Positions 43,325 to 55,039 of a stretch of 64,000 nucleotides of DNA are shown here, in pieces (position 1 is the stretch's first letter; every line of letters starts with the position of its first letter). Source of the stretch: Desmodus rotundus (taxonomy: Eukaryota > Chordata > Mammalia > Chiroptera > Phyllostomidae); NCBI RefSeq assembly GCF_022682495.2, contig NC_071396.1:55176022-55240021 (forward strand), read 5' to 3'. The notes under the pieces were generated by a model that worked only from the letters and a program-made list of their open reading frames with translations, was not told the DNA's origin and ran no database searches. Position numbers and translations under genes: made by a program.

Positions 43325-43470
43325 CAGCCATTCCTTCAATTCTTCAACAGAAGGAATCGAGGTGCTACTAGTTGCCAAAATTTGCCCTAGGTGCTAAGGA
43401 AAGATGATGTGCACAATGTACAGGCCCTACTTCAGGGTGCACACCAGCTCTTGGGAAAGATGGACTGATA
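43325..43470 (-). repeat. L2 relic, antisense
   Basis: 'gccattccttcaattcttca', 'gccctaggtgctaaggaaag' and 'acaatgtacaggccctactt' match the reverse of the L2 3' end. Confidence 0.6.
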
Positions 43471-43599
43471 GACCAATGAGGCCAAACCTGACCCTCTTCT
43501 GGTTCTGCAGACACATCAAGTTCTTGTTCAGGGTGAGGTCTCTGCACATGCTTTGACCTCAGCCCAGGGTGCATTTTATCCTGCACTTAGCCTTTCTAG

Positions 43600-43888
43600 C
43601 TTCTCCTCACGTGTCAGGTCTTGGCATACAGTTCACCTCCTCAAAGAACCCTTTCTAATCACCCACTAAAAGTATTCTTTATTCACATCCTTGCCACATT
43701 GTTGGTTTCTTTAATACAACTTGCAACAAATTGTAAGTATTTGGTTTTTTGGATCCTTTGGTATTTTTCTTATTGCCCACTGAATGTTGGCCTCATAAGA
43801 ACAGAGACTATGTCTTTCCCAGAACCTAGTATAATGCCTAGACCAAAATATATTAAGATTGCTAAGATATATTGAATGAATGGGTGGC
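43600..43888 (+). repeat. L2 relic
   Basis: 'caaagaaccctttctaatca', 'taagaacagagactatgtct', 'cagaacctagtataatgcct' and 'atattgaatgaatgggtggc' follow the sense L2 3' end, including the terminal TGAATGAATG. Confidence 0.8.
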
Positions 43889-44533
43889 TGAAGGACTACC
43901 CAATATGTGTATAAAAAGACACTTAAGGACCGAGACAGGTGGGTGGTAGGAATAGTAAGGTCCTTGGGGAGAGGGTTCCATGTTTGCATGCAAGAGTTTT
44001 GGTCAGGGTGATTGACAGTAGTAGGACCTTAATGTAGTTTAATGTGCACACAACTATTCAACTCATTTTCTCAGATGTCAAATGCCACTTGAGATTGTTT
44101 TCATTAAACCACAGTTTAAGACTAGAGAGAACTTGGATAACACAATGTAATTGGCTAATTCAAGAGGGGGGAGGGATATCAAGGAAATGAAAACATACTC
44201 TGGCATTTCCCTGCTACACATGCACCTCCATGCCAGAGATTGATGTGTTTCCATTTCAGAAAACAGGTCACAGGGGCATATTCCAAAACCATGCCCTCTG
44301 ATCGCCATTAGCACCCAGATGCCAAGAAGCTGAGAGTGGCCTGGTGCCCCCGGAGTCAATATGCTGGTCCCTACCAGAGTGTTTTGATTGTTGCAGTTTC
44401 CCTGGCCTGGTCTTATGTGAGCCAGGCATTTTAAGTTGAAGTCTCCTAATAAGGACCAGATCACAGGCAATATGATCTGAACAGGCACTGTGAATCTGAG
44501 TAAAATAACAGCAGAATTATCCCCTTGAAAACT

Positions 44534-44554
44534 GCACACACACACACACACACA
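44534..44554. repeat. (CA)n microsatellite
   Basis: Ten CA units. Confidence 0.95.
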
Positions 44555-45269
44555 TATTTTTGGAAGGTTTTGTTGTTGTTCGTTTTATTGGTGGCATCAA
44601 CGGCCCTCTCTGTGTCAGAATTAATGAGTTCCTCCGCCATTATGTGAACAAGGCAGAAACATATCTGAATGCTCCTCCATCTTTGTGTGCTTCCCAACCA
44701 CTCCTACAGGCAGCGAACTAGCTTCACAAATAAGTAATAAAGTTGTAAAAAAGAGAACCCCACAACTTTCACACCTATTATCCTCACAAACATGGAGACA
44801 ACAACAGCCTTTCCCTTCTTCGTTCAAAATACAGATGGATGGGAGCCTGATCACAGCATCTTGGGAATGTATGTTCTGAATCTTTTGTCCCAATTTTGCT
44901 AGCAACTGGTGCCAAGAACCATTAAAAGTTTAGCCCAGTAATCCTGTTGTAGAAAGCTGTCCTAAGGAAATAATCAGAGTTGTTATGAGGTTGCTTAGCA
45001 AGAATCGTTCTTTTATTGCTACACATGAGTCAAAACTCAGAAGCAAAATGGTCTTTTACACAGAGAAATGGATACATAAAATATGATATTCATAGAATGG
45101 AATGGTTTTCAGTTATTAAAAGTCATGGACTCAAAAATTTTACAGTATTTTACTCTGTAAAATGCAGTAATCACAACTAGACTGTCAAATTTTGCAATAG
45201 TATGAACTAGGTCTGCTCTTTTATCACTTTCCTAGTATTTAGGAAAATGCCCAAAACAAATGTGTCCAT

Positions 45270-45313
45270 CCTTTCTTTCCCTCCTTTCTTCCTTTCTCCT
45301 TCCCTCCCTTCCT
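45270..45313. repeat. C/T-rich simple repeat (CCTT-like)
   Basis: Irregular CTTT/CCTT units on the + strand. Confidence 0.85.
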
Positions 45314-46041
45314 AATTATAAAGTAGTGAATAAATTAATGAATATTATGTGTATATTTAGTGTTAGAGAAACATAAGACTGGAAAAGACTCTAGAGAGGG
45401 GGATCATAAGTGATTTTATATTTTTATTCTATGTATTTCTGCATCGTCTAAATTTTTTCAATGACCGTGTATTATCTCCATTATAAACACATTTTGAAAC
45501 GTGAAAGAAAATTTAAGTTATTGTTCCTCAGCTCTTCGTTGGAGTTTAGGCAATTGCTGCCATCTTGAGTTTTGTTCATAAAAAGGTTATTTTGGAAAAT
45601 GAGAATTTTAGAAAGTTTTTTTTTATTAATTGTCAGGAGAGACTGCAAATGGGCCAAAGCGGGCCGAACCTCACCCTGGTGCCACCCTCAAGGAGGCCCT
45701 GTTCAGAGGGGAGTCCAGTCAGAGGGTGCAGAACTCATCTTCCCAAGGGAATCCTGAGTACTTCACAGAACAATAAAGGGCAAGAGTTTTATTTGTTTTT
45801 AAGCAAGTGCTCATCCAATTCTTGCCTTCATGTTTTAAGCTTTTCCAAAATCCACTGAAGTTTTAGGTTATTTTCCTATTAATAGATTAGATTTTGAATA
45901 AAACGTTGACTTATATTTTGACATAACCTGTTTCAAAATATCAGCTCCATCCTATAACTGTCAAGTCTCCTTAGCGATGGTTAATCGTATTTACTTATTT
46001 TTGTTCCCCAAAATAAAGGCATTGTTTGTTTTTGCTTTTTT

Positions 46042-46054
46042 AAGTCTCCATGAC
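46042..46054. repeat. L1-C target-site duplication, left copy
   Basis: AAGTCTCCATGAC follows TTTTTT, an L1 endonuclease-like TT|AA site. It matches AAATCTCCATGAC at 53008-53020 with one mismatch. The right copy is not at the L1 end but about 230 bases downstream. Confidence 0.88.
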
Positions 46055-46065
46055 GGACTCAGGGG

Positions 46066-46075
46066 AAGATGGCGG
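46066..46075 (+). promoter_or_regulatory. YY1-like motif at L1-C 5' end
   Basis: AAGATGGCGG lies 11 bases into the element, as in L1-A. Confidence 0.6.
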
Positions 46076-46528
46076 TGAGATAGGTGGGAGCAGAGTCCAC
46101 TTCCCCTCAACACCAGTGAAACACCTAGCTGATCTGAGGAACAGAGCGAACAGCCAATGGTATGCCGGCATATATGAAGATCGGAGACCAAAGATAGAGG
46201 ACATTGAAAGATCTGACAGTAAGAAGAGTGCTTAAGGACAATAAGGTCACTTGGACCTGCGTGGGGACCATGGTGGCTGAAGCCCCAGCCTGGGCACAGG
46301 GTCTGCTACAGGATTCTTGGGAGAGAGCCAGGCTGGGCTATGTGAGCAGCCAGGTGCTTGTTTGCACCAGGGGGGCTTGAATAGGAAGAATTTCTTGAAA
46401 AGAAAAGAGAAAACAGAGGCACTCAGCAGCTAGTTAGAGAACTCTCCACAGCAGCCATGGCCTCTGGCGCCCCTCCCCCCTCATCCCCTGAACTGTGAAC
46501 AGCAGGATAAGAAGTCCCAGCTCTCACC

Positions 46529-46750
46529 TGAAGCCCCGATGCGTGCACCCAGATTAGCGAACTGGGCGCCCACAACTGAAACCCCGGCTGAGCACCCACC
46601 CTCGAAACCACGGGTCTGTGCGCACCAGAAGCAGAGGCTAACTACCGGACACACACAGGCCAAAAGCAGGAGACCCGCTGGCCACACAACCAAGGCTGAA
46701 AGCGGCGGTCCCGCTGGCCATGCGACCCAGGCCCAAAACGGGGGACCAGC
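46529..46750 (+). repeat. Imperfect tandem units in L1-C 5' UTR
   Basis: Irregular units include 'actgaaaccccggctgagca', 'ctcgaaaccacgggtctgtg', 'gccaaaagcaggagacccgc' and 'gctgaaagcggcggtcccgc'. The last type (about 36 bases, with CCCGCTGGCCA) is repeated here but not in L1-B. Confidence 0.55.
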
Positions 46751-47237
46751 CGATCAACGGCCTGGCTGCCTGCGAGCGACCACACCTAAAAGCAATAGTT
46801 CTGAACAACTGCTACCTAACCCCTGTGCATAGAGCCCTGCAGGGCCTACTGGCTCTCCAGGACAAAGACAGAACGCCCAGCAGAGGGGAGCTGCAGGGCT
46901 ACAGGAGACTACATTCCCCGAAAAGACGCGACCCATTAGGGGGCTGAACTACCCCATAGCAGCACTGACAGCCCCTAGCATTTAAGACAGCAAAGAGCAA
47001 CAAGGGGGAGTGTGAGTTGCCTCTAATTGGTGCAACTCAAGGACAGCACAACTAGTGAACTAAAGGCCTAGTGGAGAGGAGAAGGGCCCTGAGGAACTGG
47101 ACTGGAAGGGGAACAACAGCCAAGAGTGTGGCTCAGGAAGGGAGAAAACTGAAACCAATCCTTCCAACCACCACGTCCCGTTTCACACACACGAAGACCA
47201 GCAGAACTAACACGATCAGTTTAAAGCCAACAGAAGA

Positions 47238-47516
47238 ATTTTTTTTTTCTCCTTTCCCCCTGAATTCATTATTCTTTTCTGTCCTTCCTGCTATTTTTAT
47301 TCCTTCTTCCTTCCATTCTTTACCTTTTTCATTCCTTCTTCCTGCCTTCTTTTATTTATTGTTTTCTTTTAATTTTTGCTAAAATTCCTTCTTATCTTGC
47401 CTCCGATCTTTCTTTATTCCTTCTTCCTTCCTTCCTTTCCTTTTCTATTCCCTTTTTCACTCCTTCCCGTCCTCCCTATTTTTTTTCCCGCTTTCTCTTT
47501 TTCCCCAAGGTGAGAC
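47238..47516 (+). promoter_or_regulatory. Long pyrimidine tract ending in AAG|GTGAGA
   Basis: About 260 C/T-rich bases lead to TTCCCCAAG (47501-47509), directly followed by GTGAGA. This is the counterpart of the L1-A site at 14831. Confidence 0.5.
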
Positions 47517-47722
47517 AATAAAACCTGGACTGCTGAAAAGACCAGAGTTAGACCATGTTACACCCATAAACGTCAGCTCAAGACCAGTGAGCACAGGAGA
47601 TTAAGGAGATGAAACAACTGAAGCTCATTGGCATTCTACCATAGAAGTTCATACCATAAACCCAGGGAGTCAGAATAGATCAATTTAAGAAGCAGAGGAT
47701 AACAAGAAGAGGCTCAAAAACA

Positions 47723-48706
47723 ATGGGAAGACAAAGAAACAATCCCCAAATGAAAGGAAAGGAGGAAGCCTCAGAAAGAATGCTAACTGAAAAAGCGGCA
47801 AGTCAACTATCAGATACTGAGATCAAAGTAATGGTTATAAGGAAGCTCACTGAGCTCACAGAGAACGACCAGAAACTACAAGGAAACTACAATGAAATCA
47901 CTGCAAACTATACCAACATGAAAAAGGAAAGAGAAACTATCAGCAAGGGCCAAGAGGAAATGAAGAATACAGTTTCTGAATTGAAGAACACAGTAGAAGG
48001 AATGAAAAGCAGACTTGATGAAGCAGAGGATCGGATCAGCGAGCTTGAGGACAAAGTAGAAAAAAACACCCAGAAAGAGCAAGAAAAGGAAAAGAGGCTG
48101 AGAAAGAATGAAGAGGGATTAAGGGAAATGCAGGACAACATGAAACGTAACAATAATCGTATAATAGGAATACCAGAAGGAGAAGAAGAAGAGCAAGGGA
48201 TAGAAAACCTGTTTGAAAAAGTAATGATGGAAAATTTCCCTAATCTGATGAGAGAAAAAGTCACCCAAATCCAGGAAATACAGAGAATCCCAACCAAGAG
48301 GAACCCAAAGAGGCCCACTACAAGACACATCATAATTACAATGGCAAAATTCCAAGACAAAGAGAGGATCTTAAAGGCAGCAAGGGAGAAACAGGAAGTA
48401 ACATACAAGGGAGCCCCGATAAGGTTAGCAACTGACTTCTCAATGGAAATGCTCCAAGCCAGAAGAGAATGGCAAAAAATATTCCAAGTCATGAGAACCA
48501 GAGGCCTCCAACCCAGACTACTTTACCCAGCAAGGCTCTCAATCAAGATAGAAGGCCAAAGAAAGACTTTCCCAGACAAAAGAAGTCTAAAAGAATACAC
48601 TTCCACCAAACCAGCTCTGCAAGAGATGCTAAAGGGACTGCTTTACGGAAAGGAAGGAAAAGAGAAAGAGAGAGGAACACAGGTAGGAAAAAATGGGAAT
48701 GAATAA
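47723..48706 (+). CDS. L1-C ORF1p, open reading frame with stop-loss extension
   Basis: The only uninterrupted ORF1 of the three L1s: 327 residues from ATG 47723. Coiled coil spans about residues 45-140. The RRM-like domain follows (GIPEGEEEEQGIENLFEKV; NNNRIIG where the others have NNIRIIG), then the C-terminal domain (RHIIITM, ERILKAAREK, YKGAPIRLATDFS, LQPRLLYPARLSIK). In L1-A and L1-B the frame ends after MLKGLL with TAA. Here the codon is TAC (48644-48646), so 20 extra residues (YGKEGKEKERGTQVGKNGNE) are added up to TAA 48704-48706. The extension overlaps the ORF2 start codon (48699). It could encode a protein if transcribed, but nothing here shows expression. Confidence 0.85.
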   Translation: MGRQRNNPQMKGKEEASERMLTEKAASQLSDTEIKVMVIRKLTELTENDQKLQGNYNEITANYTNMKKERETISKGQEEMKNTVSELKNTVEGMKSRLDEAEDRISELEDKVEKNTQKEQEKEKRLRKNEEGLREMQDNMKRNNNRIIGIPEGEEEEQGIENLFEKVMMENFPNLMREKVTQIQEIQRIPTKRNPKRPTTRHIIITMAKFQDKERILKAAREKQEVTYKGAPIRLATDFSMEMLQARREWQKIFQVMRTRGLQPRLLYPARLSIKIEGQRKTFPDKRSLKEYTSTKPALQEMLKGLLYGKEGKEKERGTQVGKNGNE

Positions 48707-51700
48707 CTACCTATCGATAATAACCTTAAATGTAAATGGATTAAATGCTCCAATCAAAAGACATAGAATAGCTGAATGGATAAGAAAACAGGACCCACAC
48801 ATATGCTGCCTACAACAGACCGATCTCAGGAAAAAAGACCTATACAGACCGAAAGTGAAGGGCTGGAAACAAATTTTCCAAGCAAACGGACAGGAAAGAA
48901 AAGAAGGGGTAGCAATAACCATATCAGATAAAATAGACTTCCAAAGAAGGGCCATAAAGAGAGACCCAGAAGGTCACTTCCTAATACTCAAAGAAGAATC
49001 CAGCAAGAAGACATAAACATTGTAAATATATATGCACCCAACATAGGAGCACACAAATACATAAAGAAAATCTTGGAGGACTTCAAGAAAGATATTGACA
49101 GCAACACAATTATAGTAAGGGGTCTTTAACAACCCACTGTCAAAAATGGACAGGTCTTCCAAAAAAATATCAAGAAGGATATTGTGTCAGTTCACAATAC
49201 CCTAGATGAAATGGACTCAACTGATATATAGAGAGGTTTTCAACCCAAAGAAGCAAAATACACATTCTTTTCAAGTGTCCATGGAACTTTTTCAAAGATA
49301 GACCACATGATAGGACAAAAAGCAAGCCTCAACAAACTCAAGAAAATTGAAATCATATCAAGCAATTGACTGACAACAAGGGACTGAAACTAGAAACCAA
49401 CCTCAAAGGAAAAAACCGAAAACACTCAAAATCATGGAGCTTGAATAGCATGCTATTAAACAATGAATGGGTCAAGAACAAGATTAGGGAGGAAATCAAA
49501 TACTTTCTGAAAAAAGTGAAAATGAACTCACAACAACCCAAAACCTATGGGACACAGCAAAGGCAGTCCTGAGAGGAAAGTTCATAGCAATACTGGCCTA
49601 CCTTAAAAAGATAGAAACATTTCAAACAAACAACCTAACCCTACGCCTACAAGAACTCGAGGAACAACAACAAAGACAGCCCAGAGCAAGCAGAAGGAAG
49701 GAAATAACTAAGATCAGAGCAGAGTTAAATGACATAGAGACTAAAAGCACAATTCTAAGGATCAATGAATCCAGGAACTGGTTCTTTGAAAAGATAAACA
49801 ACATCGACAAGCCTTCAAGTAGGCTCATCAAGAAGAAAAGAGAGAGGATCCAAATAAACACAATTAGAAATGGAAGAGGAGAGATTACAACTGATACCAC
49901 AGAAATACAAAGGATTGTAAGAAATTACTACGAAGAACTGTATGCCAAGAAATTTGAAACCCTAGGTGAAATGGACACATTTCTAGAAAAATATAATCTT
50001 CCAAAACTGAATGAAGAAGAAGCAGAAAATCTGAACAGACCAATAACAGCAGACGAAATTGAAGCAGTCATCAAAAAACTCCCAACACACAAAAGCCCTG
50101 GACCAGATGGTTTCACAGGAGAATTCTACAAAGCCTTTAATGAAGAGCTAACCCCTATCCTTCACAGACTAGTTGAAAAAATGCAAACTGATGGAAGACT
50201 CCCAAACTCTTTTTTTGAAGCCAGCATTATCCTAATCCCAAAACCAGATAAAGACCCAACGAAGAAAGAAAACTTCAGGCCAATATCGCTGATGAACATA
50301 GATGCTAAAATTCTCAACAAAATATTGGCAAACCGCATCCAGCAATACATTAAAAAGATCATACACCATGACCAAGTGGGATTCATCCCAGGGATGCAAG
50401 GATGGTACAATATTCGGAAATCAATAAACATAATACATCACATCAATAACTGCAAAGACAAAAATCACATGATCATATCAATAGATGCAGAAAAAGCATT
50501 TGATAAGATAGAGCACCCATTTCTGAGGAGAACACTCAGCAAAGTGGGAATAAAGGGAGCATTCCTCAGCATAATAAAGGCCATATATGAGAGACCTACA
50601 GCCAACATCACACTCAATGGACAAAAACTTAGAGCTTTCCCACTAAGATCAGGAACAAGACAAGGATGCCCTCTCTCACCACTCCTATTCAACATAGTAT
50701 TGGAAGTCCTAGCCACAGCAATCAGACAAGAAAAAGAAATAAAAGGCATCCAAATTGGAAAGGAGGAAGTGAAACTGTCACTGTTTGCAGAAGACATGAT
50801 AGTGTACATGGAAAATCCTATAGACTGCACCAGAAAACTACTCAACCTAATAAATGAATTTTGCTAAACAGCTGGATACAAAGTCAATACTCAGAAATCA
50901 AAGGCATTCCTGTACACCAACAACGAAACTGCAGAAACAAAAATCAGGAAAGAAATCCCATTTGACAGAGAAACAAGAAAAATCAAGTACCTAGGAATAA
51001 ACCTAACCAAGGAGGTAAAAGACCTGTACTCAGATAACTACACAACACTGAAGAAAGAAATTAAGGAAGACACAAACAAATGGAAGCATGTACCATGTGC
51101 ATGGATTGGAAGAATTAACATCATCAAAATGTCCATACTATCCAAAGAAATTTATAGAGTCAATGCAATCCCTATTAGAGTACCCATGACTTATTTCACA
51201 GATATAGAACAAACATTTCAGAAATTTATATGGAACCATAAACGACCCCGAATAGATGCAGCAATTTTGAGAAAGAATAACAAAGCAGGAGGGATCACAA
51301 TACCTGATATCAAACTGTATTACAAGGCCACTGTAATCAAAACAGCCTGGTACTGGCATTAAAACAGGCACATAGACCAATGGAACAGAACAGAGAGCCC
51401 AGAAATAAGCCCAAGTCTCTACAGTGAATTAATATTTGACAAAGGAGGCAGGAGCATAAAATGGAGCAAAAATAGCCTCTTCAAAAAATGGTGTTGGGAG
51501 ATCTGGACAGCTACGTCCAAAAAATGAAACTCGATCACCAGCTTACGCCATACACACAAATAAATTCAAGGTGGATAAAAAACTTAAATATAAGTCATAA
51601 AACCATAAAAGTCCTAGAGGAAAACATTGGCGGGAAATACTCAGACATTCCCCACAGCAACATCCTCAGAGACTCATCCCCTAAAGTAAGGGACATAAAG

Positions 51701-52508
51701 GAGAGAATGAACAAATGGGACCTCATCAATATAAGAAGCTTCTGCATGGCTAAAGAAAACAGCACCAAATTCCAAAGAGAACCAACAGTATGGGAAACAT
51801 ATTTGCTAATGATACCTCAGACAAGGGCCTGATCTCCAAAATATATAAAGGACTCACACGACTCCACTCCAGGAAGACAAACAACCCAATGAAAAAATGG
51901 GCAAAGGACTTGAACAGACACTTCTCCAAGGAAGACATACAGAGGGCCCAGAGACATATGAAAAGATGCTCAGCATCACTAGCCATCAGAGAGATGCAAA
52001 TTAAAACCACAATGAGGTACCATTTCACACCAGTCAGAGTGGCCAACATAATCAAATCCACAAACAAATGTTGGAGATGCTGTAGAAAAAAGGGAACCCT
52101 AGTGCACTGTTGGTGGGAATGCAGACTGGTGAGGCCACTGTGGAAAACAATATGGAATTTCCTCAGAAAACTAAAAATGGAACTTCCCTTTGACCCAGCA
52201 TTTCCACTGCTGGCATTATACCCTAAGAACCCTGAAACACCAATCCAAAAGAACCTGTGCACCGCAATGTTCATAGCAGCACAATTTACAATAGCCAGGT
52301 ACTGGAAGCAACCTAAGTGCCCATCAGCAAATGCGTGGATCCAAAAAGTATGGTATATTTACACAATGGAATACTACACTGCAGAGAGAAGGTAGGAGCT
52401 TATACCCTCGCAACAGCATGGATGGAACTGGAGAGCATTATGCTAAGTGAAATAAGCCAGACGGTGAGGGACAAATACCATATGATGTCACCTTTAACTG
52501 GAACATAA
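48699..52508 (+). pseudogene. L1-C ORF2p (endonuclease + reverse transcriptase), inactivated
   Basis: ATG 48699 (a second in-frame ATG is at 48693) opens the endonuclease. A one-base loss near 48992 shifts frame. The one-base gain at 49117-49118 (GDFN lost), TAG at 49229-49231 and the damaged SDH at about 49363-49372 are all shared with L1-A. A further shift lies near 49510. The RT part is open from about 49570 to 50867. It has [29 protein letters not shown] (catalytic Asp at 50484-50486), [12 protein letters not shown], and FAED in place of FADD (Glu codon 50790-50792). TAA at about 50865, TAA at about 51360, a shift near 51520 and TAG near 52394 follow. The Cys-rich end (CWRCC...HCWWEC) and terminal SPLTGT are kept. 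Confidence 0.92.
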
Positions 52509-52780
52509 TCAATATAAGAAAAAGCAAACAAAATATAACCAGAGACATTGAAGTTAAGAACAATCTAACAATAGCCAGAGGGGAGGGGGGAGGGGACAGT
52601 GAGGAGAGGGGATTACAGGAGCTACTATAAAGGACACATGGACAAAATCAAGGGGGAGGGTGCAGGTGGGGGAGGGAGGGGGTTCAGCTACGGTGGGGTG
52701 GAGGGAGGCAGAGAAAAGGTACACAACTGTAATTGATTAACAATAAATAATTAAAATTTAGAAAAACAAAATAAAAAATA
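52509..52780 (+). other. L1-C 3' UTR and bypassed A-rich end
   Basis: A G-rich tract (about 52578-52715) leads to 'cacaactgtaattgattaac', AATAAA (52742-52747) and an A-rich stretch up to 52780. Transcription ran past this weak signal. Confidence 0.8.
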
Positions 52781-53007
52781 GGTCCTTTTTTTCCTATTGT
52801 GAAATTATTATGTGAATATAGTGACATCAAAGATGGCCTGAAAATACATTGCTGTCAGTCTTCAAATTTATAAACGTGGGTGTAAGTTTCTCACTGTGGA
52901 TTTTGGACTCCCTGTCCATGTTCCCATGTAGATAACTTTCAGAGTGAAGGCTGGCCTTCAAATTAGAATAAAAGTTCTATTTTATCTAAATAAATAAATA
53001 AATAAAT
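52781..53007 (+). other. 3'-transduced sequence and second tail of L1-C
   Basis: About 205 bases with no resemblance to L1 lie between the L1 end and the right target-site duplication. They end with AATAAA (52967-52972) and, about 15 bases later, an A-rich tail of AAAT units (52988-53007). This is the arrangement expected when an L1 transcript reads into flanking DNA and uses a downstream polyadenylation signal. Confidence 0.82.
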
Positions 53008-53020
53008 AAATCTCCATGAC
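53008..53020. repeat. L1-C target-site duplication, right copy
   Basis: AAATCTCCATGAC; 12 of 13 match 46042-46054. Confidence 0.88.
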
Positions 53021-54895
53021 TTTTGCCATGATAAGAGAGCATAAAGCAGAAGCTGAATTCTTCTCAGATATAGCCATGAGCAAACACTATCTGTGCACGG
53101 CAAATTAGACAGTGACTCTAGGTTGATTTTTGCTTTTCATAGAAACTTTCTGCCTAAATGCATTACTGATTTAAATACTACTGTAACAGTGTGGCAAGAT
53201 CAAACACAGAGGAAAAAACAAGTATGTCCTATTTGCAACAAAAAATCATTCAGGTGAAGAGCTAATGGGAATACTGCTATCTGAAGCCCAAAATACTAGC
53301 AGCGAAGTGAGAATAGGAACGAGTTTGTGTGTTGAGCGGGGGGTGGGGGGGCAGAGGGTGGTTGGGAAGTGATATGAAGACTTTGGAAGTACTGTAAAGA
53401 GGTACCAGTTCTTCACTTATGACTCTAAGAACTTAGAGGTGTTCTCAGAAACACCAGTCAGGCGAACTGCAATGTGGTCCCAGACCACTCTTCCTTTTTT
53501 TATTCTTAACCATTTCTGTACTTGAACACATTCTCTTGAAACAAACCTTGCCCATACCACCACAGGTACACTAATAATGACCCCACTTATTGCCTGTTCA
53601 CAAATATCTCACACAAATCCTACAACCCTGAGAAACCCTTCTTATAGCCTCCATCCTCTGATTTCCCTTATCATTTGTTAACAGCACCCAACATGAAACA
53701 TTCATCTGTACCTAGCTGTTTGTTATCTTTCTTTGTTCAAATAGACCCCTCTTTCCTACCAGACTGGAATTTGTGCAAGCACTTATCATTAAATAGAGCC
53801 CAATGTATTTTATTATCTGATCCTCTACTATGCTTGATTCGTTAAAGGAGTATTGGTAGATCTGATCCCTTCCTCTGTTGCTAGCATTTAGCGAAGGGTT
53901 TGACTGGTAGTTATAGTACTTGTTCTCTGTTGTACTAATGATTATTTCCATTTCATGATAGGAATGTGTGTCTGCGGGTATGTATATTGTGTTGTGTACA
54001 TTTTACTTCTTGGGTTTGTCTCTTACTACCACTAGGATCTCCTTCTCAATGCCCTCTGCACACAAAGTGGTAACCTCCCTAGGATCTGAGATACCACAGA
54101 GAAAAGAATGTGTGTAGCCACAAGAATTTCAGGAAATATTTCTGATGTTGTGGCATCCAATGGCATTGTGAAAGTATACAATGGAATACATGCAGACCAG
54201 TTTTAGGAGTTAATTATGACTAAATCTGCTAGTTCCCAACTGTTGTGTTTTTGTAATTCCTGTAGTCCAGTCATTTTCTACCATAATCACCCATATCCAT
54301 ATTAAGTGTTAGACAGGCATTCAGGTGAACAAGCCTGCCAATGCGGATTCTGCTCCCAATTTGTTGATTTTCCCCTTTAAGTCTTTATTTAAGAATCTTC
54401 TACTCTTTCAAGTGTCTTAGAAAATTGTCACATAGAGCCCTTCTCATGAACATTAGAAAACTTCTAGAGAAAGTCTAGCTCTCCTGGAATGTTGACATGT
54501 AGGCTTTCTCCTGTATCAGTGTATCTGGGAAACAGAAAAATCACATCACAACTCTCAATTATAATAGTAGAAAAGTGACAGCAAACTTTGTAAAACAAAA
54601 CTAGACAGCAGACTATCAGGCTGCGACCCCTTTTAATTGAGAGGCCATTAGAAGACGGTAATTCTAGAAGACAAAGATGCTAACCAAGGCAGGTGGGACT
54701 CATAACTTTCCCCTCATCCCCAACCAGCACTGTCTGCTGTCACTACTGTTTTGGAAGAATGGGGCAGCGAAAATTTAGAAATTCAGTACAAGTCATTTTG
54801 AACAACAGGATGATAAATGTGTACTTTGACAGAATTGTTCACTTTTTAACTAGTTATTTTGACAAAATAATCAAGTGTCCAGAAAGCTTTAAACC
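53021..54895. other. Unique sequence, no gene seen
   Basis: No gene supported. The small frame at 54693-54920 has no known domain. A G-rich patch lies at 53335-53360. Confidence 0.5.
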
Positions 54896-54904
54896 TCCAG
54901 TCAA

Positions 54905-55038
54905 AGGAGAGCAGATCTGAGTTCAGGGTAACTTAACCACACTGAGCCCACTCTTCTTCCCTTTCAAATGGAAACAGTCCTACTGAACCATGTAAGTTGA
55001 GAGTTGTTCTGGAAATCAAATGAGAGAGTGTGCTTGAG
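54905..55038 (+). repeat. MIR SINE relic
   Basis: 'agggtaacttaaccacactg', 'ttccctttcaaatggaaaca' and 'gttctggaaatcaaatgaga' follow the sense MIR order. Confidence 0.6.
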
Positions 55039-55039
55039 A

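Larger units (their letters stand above)
43890..46041. other. Unique sequence, no gene seen
   Basis: No gene supported. It contains a (CA)n run and a C/T-rich simple repeat (listed separately). The antisense frame at 44078-44551 runs through the (CA)n and has no domain. Confidence 0.5.
46055..53007 (+). mobile_element. L1-C: near-full-length LINE-1 with 3' transduction, coding-dead
   Basis: A 6.95-kb insertion with 5' UTR (46055-47722), ORF1 (47723-48706, stop lost), ORF2 (48699-52508, broken) and 3' UTR to about 52780. It continues with about 205 bases of non-L1 DNA and a second A-rich tail (52988-53007). The target-site duplication encloses the non-L1 part, so it was carried along. It shares three endonuclease lesions and the short 5' UTR with L1-A. 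It keeps the RT motif A Asp that L1-A and L1-B lost, but has FAED for FADD. Confidence 0.94.

Noticed and set aside
44078..44551. 157-residue antisense open frame
   Set aside because: It starts in a (CA)n run (read as CVCVC) and has no recognisable domain; chance frame in non-coding DNA.
46066..52780. Segmental duplication as the origin of L1-A and L1-C similarity
   Set aside because: Their flanks and target-site duplications differ (ATACTAGCTCAC versus AAGTCTCCATGAC), so they are separate insertions.
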